Both the position numbers and the translations under genes were made by a program. A stretch of DNA of 64,000 nucleotides from Cystobasidium ongulense. Its lineage: Eukaryota > Basidiomycota > Cystobasidiomycetes > Cystobasidiales > Cystobasidiaceae. How positions within the stretch are numbered: the first letter of the stretch is position 1; each line of letters starts with the position of its first letter. Shown here piece by piece: positions 19,744 through 30,800 of the stretch. The notes beneath the pieces were generated by a model. The model ran no database searches and was not told where the DNA came from. It was given only the letters and a program-made list of their open reading frames with translations. The stretch lies in assembly GCA_022835595.1 (NCBI GenBank), contig BQUP01000002.1:1784534-1848533 (forward strand), in the 5' to 3' direction.

Positions 19744-22240
19744 CTAAGTTAAAGAAGGGAAATCATCCTGCTTGAGCACACTCTGCAATACTGGTAGATG
19801 CTCCAGCATCTCACTTCCTGGGGGCAATGGAGGCCCATTCCTTCTTCCATAATGTACTACGGTCTCCTTCTTAACATTCAACCGCCGTTTAACAATACCC
19901 TGTCCGGGCTCCAATAATTTACTAACCGTGAATCCAACGTATTGATGTGTATTCTCGAAATGGAGGAGGATATCCTTCGCTCTGACAAGTTCATCTCGAA
20001 TCTGAGTGAGATCACAAGAACGGGTAAAAGGCGAGGGCGAGGAAACGTGCATTAGTAAAGCTCTGCTTTCACTACTGGACAGCTACGCAGCTTGAACGAC
20101 CTACCAACTCGAAGCCTGTATTCTGTACAACTCGTCCAACGTTGTAGTCCGTTTTGAAAGGGTCCTATCAATTCGAAAAGCACGATCATGAACGGGATGA
20201 TGAGCGAATGAGTGACAAGCATAGCGTAAGGGGATGAGAACGATAGCCCACCTCGATACAAATATGATTATGATCCCTCTCTAAATCCTCTTCCCATCCT
20301 TTGTCCTCTTTCTTGACTCTTCTTTGACGGACACTAATGGCATCGGTTTTGAAGTCGAACACACCCCCGTAATACACGAAGAACTCTCGTATTACCGTGC
20401 CTAGTGATGATGGATTGAGTGTTGTGAAATGATCCGAAAGCCGGGAAAGATCGGTGAAGAAGTAAGTGTCGTAACTATGATATATTGACAAGTATGATCA
20501 GGTTGTGTATACGCGGCGATAGAGTACAAAATGATGAAAGAAAGACAGACGTACCCATCTACCATATCTTCTTCACGCGTTTCGGTGGATCTTTCAATAT
20601 CTTGCAGATTACTAACATCAAGGGGGTAGATTCGTCAGCAACAGCACAAGCTAAAAAGGCGGCAGGCCTCTTGGCTGATATCGAGATTGCCCTACGGTAA
20701 GATTGGAGGTTCCGTTCCGTACATGAGGAAATGTACGGCCATCAAAGACCACCCATACGAGCTTAAAGTCCCATGGAAAGCTTCATTAATTTTCCTTCTC
20801 GAGGTCCATAGTTTTACTAGATGATTAAACAAAAGACCAAAAAAGCAAATCAGTTCCTAACCCTTCTTTTTCTTGTCGCGGGTGATCTTTGTTTTGCAGT
20901 ATAGAAGGTGATGAATATGGACTCACGAACCAAAACAAGATACCTAAACCTATCATCAATCTTAGCATAAGCTTTTAACAATCTAGTATTCCAAATAGCT
21001 AATAAATTTCCAACTGAAATATCAGCAATGAAATTATTCCATCTACTTCCATACAATCGTGATGATATCTGTCTTCTTGCGTATAGTTTAATAATTGGTA
21101 TTCTTGCATGCGTCTTGTATTGACAATATAAATATGGTATTTCTTTCCGTATTAATTTACCGAGTTGCTCTAGAACTTGGCGAGGTGTTCTTTCATCGCT
21201 CTCCTCAGATTGGGATGCGATGTTCTCGTCCAAGACCAGACATAGATCGAGATCTGGTGATACAGCGTGTGTTTGGGAGTTGCAAGGGTAATACAAGTCA
21301 GCTACTGCGACTGCCACTGCCTAGGAGCCTTTCCCAACATGCAGCTAGTATACGATAAGATGCACGTGACTAGCTAGGGATCTTACTCACCAGAGTTTCT
21401 TAAAGCAAGGTCATTCACCAAGCTACCGAACGGGACCAGTCTTCCACCAGGACAAAGAGTCTGTACGATACCTTCAATCGTTCTTCTACCCTGCTCCATA
21501 AGTTCCGTCTGGCTTTGTTGGGGCATAATCGGGGGTAGGAGAACCTGACGGATATAATGATTCAGTTGACCAGCGAAACCTGCATCTGGGCGGCAATTTC
21601 GTTCGTATAGGATTCTATAGCGTGAGAGTGGGTCCTCCGGGAGCTCCTCTTGAATATGATGCTGTGGTGTTGCTGTTGCCGAAGCCACCTTTGCAACGTG
21701 ATGTGACTGCCAGGGCGGCGCTCGATGTGCATGTCCAGCCTGATGTTGATGAATGGCAGGTTTCGCATTATAATGATGCAGTGCTGATGCATGGGGAGGA
21801 TGTGGAGCATGTTGAGGGAGTCTACCATGCACGCCATTCACGTGTAAAGGCGGTGGTGCTGCATGGCCATTGTGAAAGTGTCCAGGAGAGCGATACGACG
21901 AAGACGGTCCTCCAGCCTGTCCATTCCACGCAGCTTGGCCATGCACATGTCCCAGTCGCGCAGCTTCCTGTCTTTCTCGTTCCTTGAGTCGCTCTCTCCC
22001 TCTCGCTTCTGCTTGTTCCGGTGCAATCCGCTGCTGATCTGCTCTGAACTGCCATATATTCGTCGCTGGAGGTGGAGCATGAGCTGTTGGTGATCCTGCA
22101 TGCTTCTGTATGCTCGTGCTTGTGCTTGTATTACTGGCCGTCGCTTCTCTGCTAATCTTCAAGCCCGCCATATCGCTGGACAACTGAGACTTGCTGCCAT
22201 CATCAGCCTGTCGAGCACTCATGCTACCGCCGACTGCCAT
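19744..22240 (-). CDS. Cid1-family terminal nucleotidyltransferase, short form (paralogue)
   Basis: Exons in order are 22240-21391, 21253-20927, 20816-20696, 20611-20555, 20474-20252, 20164-20105 and 20001-19744, giving 631 residues. After a His/Ala/Gln-rich N-terminus, the catalytic core appears in RLVPFGSLVNDLALRNSDLD, with the third Asp in FIADISVGN following ARIPIIKLY. LKLWTSRRKIN corresponds to the same element in the long paralogue. The PAP-associated domain includes LGTVIREFFVYYGGVFDF and ends CIEDPFKTDYNVGRVV. Two exons (121 nt and 60 nt) are exactly the same length and phase as in the long paralogue, so the genes arose by duplication. This one has one extra intron and no long C-terminal tail. 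The likely role is tailing or adenylation of RNA 3' ends. Localisation is unknown. Confidence 0.9.
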
Positions 22241-22629
22241 TGTCTACGGGACTCCCTCTGCATGTCATGTCAAGCTTCCTTGCTTGCTTGCATACGTTCG
22301 GAAGGTCGAATTGGCATAAAGAGATAAATAGAACATAGTGCATCAACGGCAAGAAAGGCTGAAGAAGATGGCAATTCGAGTCAATGCAACAGGCGATCCT
22401 TATTGAAATAATAGTGTATTGTGATTGCATTGATAATTGCGTTGAAAAGGGGGTAAGCCATGATGATTTCATCATGCTATACTTTTTTTTATTCTTGTTT
22501 TTGAGTTTCTTTTTCTGTGTAAGTTCATATGCTCTCCAGTCCTACCTTTGCTCTTTCTTGCTTTTCATATGTTAACATCATATGTCTTAATTTCGATGCC
22601 CGTGTCTCCTGTCGAACCGGGATAGTGGT
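22241..22629. other. intergenic, short nucleotidyltransferase promoter / PAN3 3' flank
   Basis: This 389-nt, AT-leaning stretch lies between two genes on the same strand. I see no gene or repeat. A T-rich run near 22480-22510 may be part of the PAN3 3' flank. Confidence 0.35.
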
Positions 22630-25600
22630 TCATCTAGCCAACTCCCTAAAGCTATTCTCCAAACAAGCTCTAATCTCCCTATACGAAACGATCAAGCAAC
22701 TCTGTTCATCTCTAGAGACAAGAACAAGTTGCTCGTCTACTCCAGCATCGAGTTTATTCAAACAAGTCAATACATGACTTAGATCAATCACCGGTCTTCC
22801 ATGTTCGTCAAGTTGATGGAAAACGTAATCTCGGAATAGCTTGATGATATATCTATCACCCGTTTCCGCCCATCTTGGATCATGGTCATATCTACATTCA
22901 CGAATAGTCGTCAGTACCGCACCTCGAATAGATGCAAAGTGTGATATGGCTCACTCTGGTCTTTCATTAATAAAACCAAACTTGGCCATCAATCTGAACA
23001 GTCTCCCATTCTCCAATTCCCTCATGAGATCACCCTCCAATAAATCAGCTTGATCCAGAGCTCCTCTAAAATCATCATCAACATGATCACTTATCATACC
23101 CCAAAATTCATTTATACTCTTTCTTTGTGGATTTGGTTTGCTTAAGAGGTATAAAAGAGCACTTGAAAAGTCAGATGAATAGGTCCGTGAGACTGCCATG
23201 TCGAGTGATTGTTGTATGTTGTGAATTGCCGAGAGGGATCGACACGCTAGACTGAGGAAGAGCTTGCCTAGCGATAAAAGATCTTCTTGCTGTTTATTTT
23301 CCGACCCGTGTGTTCAAGCCATATTCAAGTACGTCAGTATTCAGTCACACACATTTACTTCTACCAAGCTACAATTACTAACCTGGAAGGAGGCAGTGTT
23401 TTTGCCTCCATCGTATGCTATAACATCCAAGATGCCGACACCATTGATGCGTACTCTGTAGGAGGAATCAAGCATTGGTAAGGAGAATTGCGAAATACAT
23501 ACACTGGTTTACAACGGCGTACCTATTCTTGCCAGTGATGATAATCTTGCTTGGATCGAGGCACCTCACAGCCATGCCTGCTTTATGAACCATCCTCACA
23601 GCAGAAGAGAGCTAGCGAACGGGTTGTATCAGCAAGGAGACTTGATAAAGCTACGTGCCAGTCACAACACAAGACTTATCGACTGACCTGTACGAGATAA
23701 CTCCAGAGTACACGTTCAGGTATAGGTGGCTGTTGCGACTGTCCCCTCGCTGGAGTCGTCAGGTGTACTTCTAGCAAGGATGAAGAAAGGGGATGGTAAT
23801 CATGCACAAAGCAGACGGCTGCAAACAACAATGAACGCATAGCAAATCAGTTATCGGAGGTCTGTCTGATGATTGTGCCCGCCTGGAAACGTTGACGGAA
23901 CGGCAGAAAGCGGACTCACAGTGATCTCCGAACGCTCGAGTCGTGAAAGCTTCCCGGGCTGTCACTATGTTAGGATGAAGGATATGTGACCATTTTTCAA
24001 TGAGCAATATAGATTCAGGATTAGACAGCCGATATCCTTCAAACAATTCGAATGCAGTATGTCAGTTCAGTTGTCTATTACGCTGTCGAACAGAACCAGA
24101 CTGCAACGACTCACCTTCCATCCTCCTGACAGCGTACAATTGACCATCTCTATCATTCGTACATCTCCACAACCAACTTCTCCAACCGTATAATCTGGTA
24201 GATATGGTATCTCCTCTGGCATTAGGAGGGCTTTTATCAAGAGGTATTAAGCCCCAGTACCTATCATTGAGGAGTAGATCTCTATTAGCGGCTAGCATGG
24301 AAGGTGGATAACAAGCTTCTTGTTTCCTCTGTAACTCTTCTCGTATTGTTGGTGACATGAAGAATGTTTGCATTAGATGGGCGTGTGGAGATAGATGTGT
24401 TGGTGTGAGATGAGGTAATGAGGGGTGATAGAGGTGGTATTGCAGCTGTGGAGGACGAAGGAGAGTTACAGTGAGTTAGTCGTACGCCCTGTTATCAGGA
24501 AGGAGGCTGTTCCAAGCTCACCGGCTGATGCATGCCTTGACTGTACATTTCCATCCCAGGCATCGCGCCATTCAGGTAGGGATTGCTGGCTTCCATAGCT
24601 TGACCGTGCATAGCATGTCCTTCACTAGCATAAGAATCATATCCATATTCCTGCTGCTGTCCTGCATGACCTTCATCTGGGATTCTCGCTTGTCCATGTA
24701 CAGGGTAAGCAGGTTCAAAGGACGGGGTTTGGGGATCATAAGACGATTGTGGTGCTGAAGGAGCTGAATGAGTAGAAAGCGCAGACTGTGCAGATTGATA
24801 TGAAGATGACAGAGCGGGTAGAGCGCCTGATGTTGAAGCTGGCGATTGTACAGCGGCGTATGGGTTCAGTCCGTCAAAGTCTTCCTCTTCCTCTTCTAGC
24901 TCTTCATCCTGCTGAATCTCGCCATCTTCTTTAGCTGATGAAGTTCCAGCACTTGCGCTAGATGCAGTAGCTGCGGATGTAGATGCAGGTGCGAACTGTG
25001 GCTGTGGCGTCTCTTCAGCTTTCGGCGTCGATACCGCGCTTTTAGCCGACTTGGGGACAAAGACGTTCGCACTCGCTGCTAGGGAAGCGAGATTACCCCC
25101 TTGAGCTGATAGATTGGCTGGATTGCGGGACAAGGATGGAGAGGCGAGTGAGGTGTTTGCAGAGGATGGGGTGAACACGACTGCGTTTGGAGTGAATGCG
25201 AGGGACGAGGCGGTCAAGCCGGACGAGGGAGTTGACGGTCTTGATGGTGTTGGTGTGGTTGAGGTGTTGCGCTTGCTCTGTTGTACCTTTATCAGTCAGT
25301 AGTCCGTCCATAGGTTCTGGATATCCCCCATCCCCAGCTCCCGGGAACGAGGTCGGCCGATGTGACGAGTTGAGCGCTACCCACCTCGGCGTCGTGGGAA
25401 AAGGCACACCCTCTGCCTTCGTACTTGCAGCTTCCAAAGATGGCGATGTTCTTGCAGAGCTTGTTGGAGTCTGCATTCATGGGAATGGACTGCATTAGCC
25501 ATGGCGGCCTCCATCTCCGCCTGGGGACATGCAACTAACCAGCGGTGTTCGCAGGCTGGCCCGGTCTCTTGTGTGGATCATTAGTGGATGCTGTGGACGT

Positions 25601-25687
25601 GGATATGCTGCCCTCCTGGACGCGCGGGCTGCTGGATGCGCTGCTGGCTGCTGGCGGGCGAGTGATGGCCAGCGCCCTCGAGGCCAT
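22630..25687 (-). CDS. PAN3: PAN3, poly(A)-specific ribonuclease regulatory subunit
   Basis: PAN3 dimerises, binds poly(A)-binding protein and recruits the PAN2 exonuclease for the first phase of mRNA deadenylation. Ten exons join in frame to 775 residues: 25687-25540, 25470-25385, 25277-24522, 24445-24115, 24036-23920, 23818-23688, 23611-23523, 23455-23383, 23289-22955 and 22891-22630. A CCCH zinc finger is formed across exons 1-2 ([20 protein letters not shown] then HD). A Ser/Thr/Pro linker with a PAM2-type candidate region follows. The pseudokinase carries [44 protein letters not shown] and [10 protein letters not shown] coiled coil and the knob domain end with [20 protein letters not shown] and [17 protein letters not shown]. 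It lies upstream of, and on the same strand as, the two RNA 3'-end nucleotidyltransferases. Confidence 0.95.
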
Positions 25688-25908
25688 GCTGGCGTGCGGT
25701 ATTGGCGGTGGTTGGTGGTGTTGCTGTGACTATGCGATGCTATTGCACATGCTGAATATGATAGAGTGTGATAGTCCAGTCAGGTCAAGAGAGAGCCCTC
25801 ACCATCATCATCATTGCGATTAACACCATCCAGCTTGCTCTCGAAGCAACTCCCACCCGCAAAGAGTAGATCCAGTCTATCAGCTACGAGCATCGCACGC
25901 ACTGCAGT

Positions 25909-27580
25909 ATGGACATCGACAACGCAGCCTCGTCGTCGTCGTCGTCCTCGTCGAGCATCGCCAGCGTCCAGGCCAAGCTGCCAGCCTCAGCGCCAGCAGC
26001 CCTCCATGCAGCACTCGACACGCTCAGCGAGACGGCAGGCAAGAAGCTGTGGCATCAGCTCACCAACCAGCTCCAGGCCGTCCTCGCCGACCCGGCGTCC
26101 ACCCCAATCCAGATAGACCTCTACGACTCGTTCGTCAAAGGCCTGTCCAAGAAGCTCGACCAGCGCCGCTTGGTCGAGATAGCGACGGTCGTGGCTGGCC
26201 AGTACGAGGGTGAGCTGCATCACTTGTGTCTGGTGTCCTCCCTCCACCCGTCGCTCCATCTCGTCCCATCTCACCGGCGAGACTCTGGTGACTGTCTGGC
26301 AGCGCCGCGTAATCAGGCACTCGTAGCGGAACAGGCACTGATGGCAGCCAGGCGAGACAGATGGAGCAACACCAGCGTGGTAGAGTGCCATGTGCTCCCT
26401 GGTTGGCCTGCTGCTGCTATGCACCTTCTGCATGCTGGCCCGAAACTGTCGTGTGGCTCAGGCAGTATCAAGTACACCATGAGCCGATGACGAGCAGCCG
26501 TACCTTTACAATCCATCCCATCTCCCTCTATCTCTATTTCAGATGCATGCTATCGTCCCATCTTACAGACCAATGCTAACCGTGCTTTTCCTCCTCCCGC
26601 CGCCCCTCCAGACCCCGCCCAAGCACTCGAATTCCTACAGAACCTCCTCAAAGAAGTCGACACACCCTCCACTCGCGAAGCCTATCTCCTCTGCTTGTGC
26701 GAGTCCGCCCATTTCAGTCTCTTGCAAGGCGATCTCCCAACCGTCCAAGCCTCGCTTTCGAAAGCACACCAAGAACTAGAAGCGTCAGATAACATTCCTT
26801 CTAACGTCTATTCTTCATTCTATAGAGTCTCTGGAGATTTAGCCAAATCGAAAGCTGATTATGTTGGTTATTATAAAAATTCATTATTATATCTAGCTTG
26901 TCTAGATATTACAAATTTAGGTAAAAATTTAAATAGAGAAGAAAGAGTCAATAGAAGTAGAGATTTGGGTATTGCGGCACTACTTGGGGAGACGATTTAT
27001 AATTTTGGTGAATTACTCATGCACCCTATTATACTCGATCTCAAGGATAGCGATTATTCATGGCTTTATGAACTTTTACTCGCTTTCAACGCGGGTAGCT
27101 TGGGCAAGTTTGAAAGTCTCCTTCCTTTTGTTCAGCAGGAGGTGAGTCCCGAATTCAATGACCGACAGACCTTAGGTTGAAAAGCTGATTTTACTTTTTT
27201 TCATCTTGTGCTTGCAGCCCCTCCTCGCATCAAGCATCGACTTCTTACGACCGAAAATCTGTCTCATGTCCTTAATCTCCTTAATTTTCTCACTACCAAC
27301 ATCAGCACGTTCCAGTATTCCATTCAATACAATTTCATCATCAACTCATATTCCAGTCAGTGAAGTTGAACATTTAATAATGAAAGCACTTTCACTCAAT
27401 CTAGTAAAAGGAGAAATCGATGAAATTGATAATGTTGTTAGAGTTCATTGGGTACAACCTAAAGTACTCGATGTGGACAGTATCAAACAACTCGGAGAAC
27501 GTCTAGACGAGTGGCAGGGTAAAGTTGGAATTGTTGGAGAAACTAGCGTCAAGAATGCGGGCGTCCTTATGGCTCAGTAA
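25909..27580 (+). CDS. RPN9: RPN9 (PSMD13), 26S proteasome lid subunit
   Basis: RPN9 is a PCI-domain subunit of the 19S regulatory lid. Exons 25909-26209, 26612-27141 and 27218-27580 give 397 residues, close to the yeast length (about 393). Recognisable parts are the N-terminal helical repeats (AGKKLWHQLTNQLQAVL, LLKEVDTPSTREAYLLCL), FYKVSGDLAK-like SFYRVSGDLAKSKADYVGYY, and the PCI winged helix with IPVSEVEHLIMKALSLNLVK and VHWVQPKVLD. A run of Ser codons (about 25930-25956, mostly TCG) makes a poly-Ser N-terminus not typical of the family. The first intron is long for this window, about 400 nt. Base composition changes sharply inside the gene: exon 1 is GC-rich and the centre of exon 2 is AT-rich. 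Confidence 0.95.
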
Positions 27581-27873
27581 ATGGCTCTCCTTCAGTCGTT
27601 TTCCTTCTTTCTTTTTCGTTAAAGCGATAGACCAGTGAATCTCCTGCAAATTATGTAGCAACAATCAAAAGGTGTTGAACTCGCTTCGGCGATAGTCTGG
27701 CAAAGTGGCAATTCAGCAGATGCACAAACAGTAGAAAGCATGTGCATTTCAGCATTTCTTGTTGATTGGTGACAACAATCAGGACTGCCGTATACCCTTG
27801 AAGCATTCACTAATGATTCACTGAACTCCGTCACTTTCCACTATTACTGCTGTTCGCATGGCTGATATATCGT

Positions 27874-30800
27874 TTACGTGTGCAGCCATTCATTATTATG
27901 TTGCCCCAAATCCCATTCATCCCAATCGTCCGCAGGACCTTCATCTCCATTGGCTTGTAAGGTCTCCAAATTCAAAAGATCGCTTGCTTCTCTAGCTCTA
28001 GCTAACGCTTCTTCTTTCTCACGCGCAAGTAAGGCGACCTGTTCTTGAATGACTTTCAAGCTTGCCATTCCATCCTTATCTAACACCAAACGAGCTAGAT
28101 CATCAACACTCAAAGCATCTCCGTCTACGATACTATCCTTTCTCAACGTCTTTATCTCCTGAATCCGCTTTGAAGCCAACTTTGATATCTTCTTACGCGT
28201 CCCTTGTTCATCATTACTAATCGTAGCGGTTATCGTAGATTCTTGAACTGGTCCGGTAGAATTAGCACAACTGAAGATGGTGTGTTTCCACTTTCGTAAA
28301 GAGAGTAAGGCAATACGTTCATCTACGGTATCGGGAATGATGTATTGAAACACGGTCGTCTTCCGCTTCTGCCCAATTCGGTGTACTCTTGCAATGGCTT
28401 GTGTCTCCAGAGCTGGCTCAAGGAGTGGCTCGACGAGAAAGACGTAACTTGCGGCGGTTAGGGTCTGGCGTATGAATAAGTCAGTAAGGCAACCCTGCAA
28501 CACAATCATCGAGAGGAGTGCTCACCAATCCAGCAGCCTGGCTCTTGGCATGCAAAATGAAAACCGTACAATCGGGATTCTCCTTGAATTCCAAAGGTGC
28601 GTTCTCTTTCTTTCCTGCACTTCCACCTTCAAGCCTGACGAAACGGATATCCTCACGTCGGAAAGCAGCAGCGAGTACATCGCAGGCATACTGCCAAGCT
28701 GAATAGATCAAGACTTTCGCTTCAGAAGGAGGACCTGTGTTATCGAATGTCGCTAGGCCAGAATGAGAGCTTGTATCTCTCCGTCCATTCCCTCGACCCT
28801 GTGCTATATCTTCATCGTACTTTTCAATAGCCATTTGATGTCTTTCCCTAAGTAGCTTCACATGCTTGACAATAGTATCCAGTTTAGTTCCTAGACTAGC
28901 ACCTGCCAGTGGCAGCTCTAGAATGTGCTCTACTTCTTCCGGAGCGAGAAATTTGAGCTGCCTCGATGGATCTTCATCAGTCACTTCCTCTGGATCATCG
29001 ACTTGCATATCAGCGGTCCCAGACTCCGGAAGCTGGCTGGAGGAGGCACTTGCATTCACAGCCAGCGTATCGACAATGGCGCCTTCAAAAGCTTTGGCTT
29101 CGATCTTTGTTTCATCGCTCGCCATTTGTATCTTTCTCCAAGCTTTCTCTCGATTGAGCGATGCCCGACAGACAGGGCAAGTACGTGATCCTGATCTCAT
29201 GCACCAAGTACGCAAGCATTTCTCGTGCATGCAATGTCCACAGTGCGTCAGAACCACTGTATGCACATGTCAGCCTTTCCTAACAATGACAAGCAACTTG
29301 AAAGCGGGCGACTCACTATGTCCGACCTCCGTATTAGCACAGATCAAGCACCCTTCTTCCGCCAGGTTTGCATCTTTAAGGCTGTCCAAATAACGTCGCC
29401 TAGCAATCTTGGCTAGCATCTGGTGGTCCATCTCTACTTCCTTTTGCCTCAACCGTTCGATCTCGGCACGAAGCGCACCAGGGGTAGCCTCTTCATCCGG
29501 CAAGACTGCGACCGCGTCACCGAATTCTTGCATCACCCTGTAGAACTTAACGCGAGCTACCGAACAAAGAAAGAATCTCAGCAGAGTCCTCTTTGGATGG
29601 AGTTCGTATCGCTCACCATTGTATACATCTGCAAACAAATTTTGTTCCGTGCGAAGCTTTTCTATGAGCCTATCCTTCTCGGATAGCTGCTTTCGCAAGC
29701 GACTAGCTTCAGCAGCGACGATCAATTCTTCTTGCTCTAGTAATGCATTCTCTTTGAGTCGCTGGAGGGTCCGTAGACGCTCGCGGAGAGAGGTATCTGC
29801 AGGAAAGTCCTCCTCGTCTGTTCCGCTTTCCTCCTCGTCGTGACCACGCGTTGCTGTGCGATGCTGCTTCTTCTTCTTGCGCATAAACGCAGGAACGACG
29901 TTCTTGCGCTCTGCTTCCAACTCGCCGCGCAATTTTGTGGCTGGATCTCCAGCCGCTATAATTGCCTTTCTGTTATTGACGTTCATTTGCTGCTTCCGCT
30001 TGCTACGCTTCGACGTGCCGATATCATCTTGCATCTCTGCTAGAGCCATCGGAGCAGCTTTTTGTTGGCCATTGACAGATTCCTGGACTGGCTTTGCAGC
30101 GAGACCAAAGGCCGCATTTTCCACCAGCGTACTCTTAGTTCCAGTAACTATTTGTATCCAGTCGGCTCTATGACAGGTGCATAAAGGATGTGGGTGAGTG
30201 ATTACAAGCGTAGATGTATACCTCCACCGAGTGTACTCACTGTATGCGTGCAAGATACTCCATATGAATATCTAGCCTCTCTTGCGCTTCAGCCTTAGAT
30301 TGGTACTCGGTGTCGGTAACTGTAATTATTCAACCTTCCATCAGTTCATGCAGAGAATTAAGATTGATACAGCCGCCCTACCTTCTGACTCTGTCAGATC
30401 CGCCGATAGCGCATCAATTACGACTGCAACCACATTTATCAGCTTTCTTACGCTAGGGACGAGGACAAGCAAAACTTGAAACATACACTTTCTCCATTTG
30501 AACATCAGTCCGGCAATCTGATTCGCCTTTTGTGACAGGAGATCGATGTCTTCGAATGTGCTTCGGCTTTCCAGACCTCCTCTGGACGGCGACGCCGTAA
30601 ACATAATTTCATTCTCTGTTATGCGTTTTTCCCGTATACGAGTGTCCAGCCTGCGGACCTCTTTCATAGCTTCAACTTCATCGGTGTGCAACATCTGCCA
30701 GCAGAGACTCGTCAACATTGGACCCATCCGTGACAATGAAACAATCGATCTCAACGCACCTGCTTTCGTAGTGCGTCCGCTTCTGCATATGCAGCTGTTT

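Noticed and set aside
25545-25823. Plus-strand ORF of 92 codons upstream of RPN9
   Set aside because: It is antisense to the first exon and upstream region of PAN3, whose zinc finger requires the minus-strand reading.
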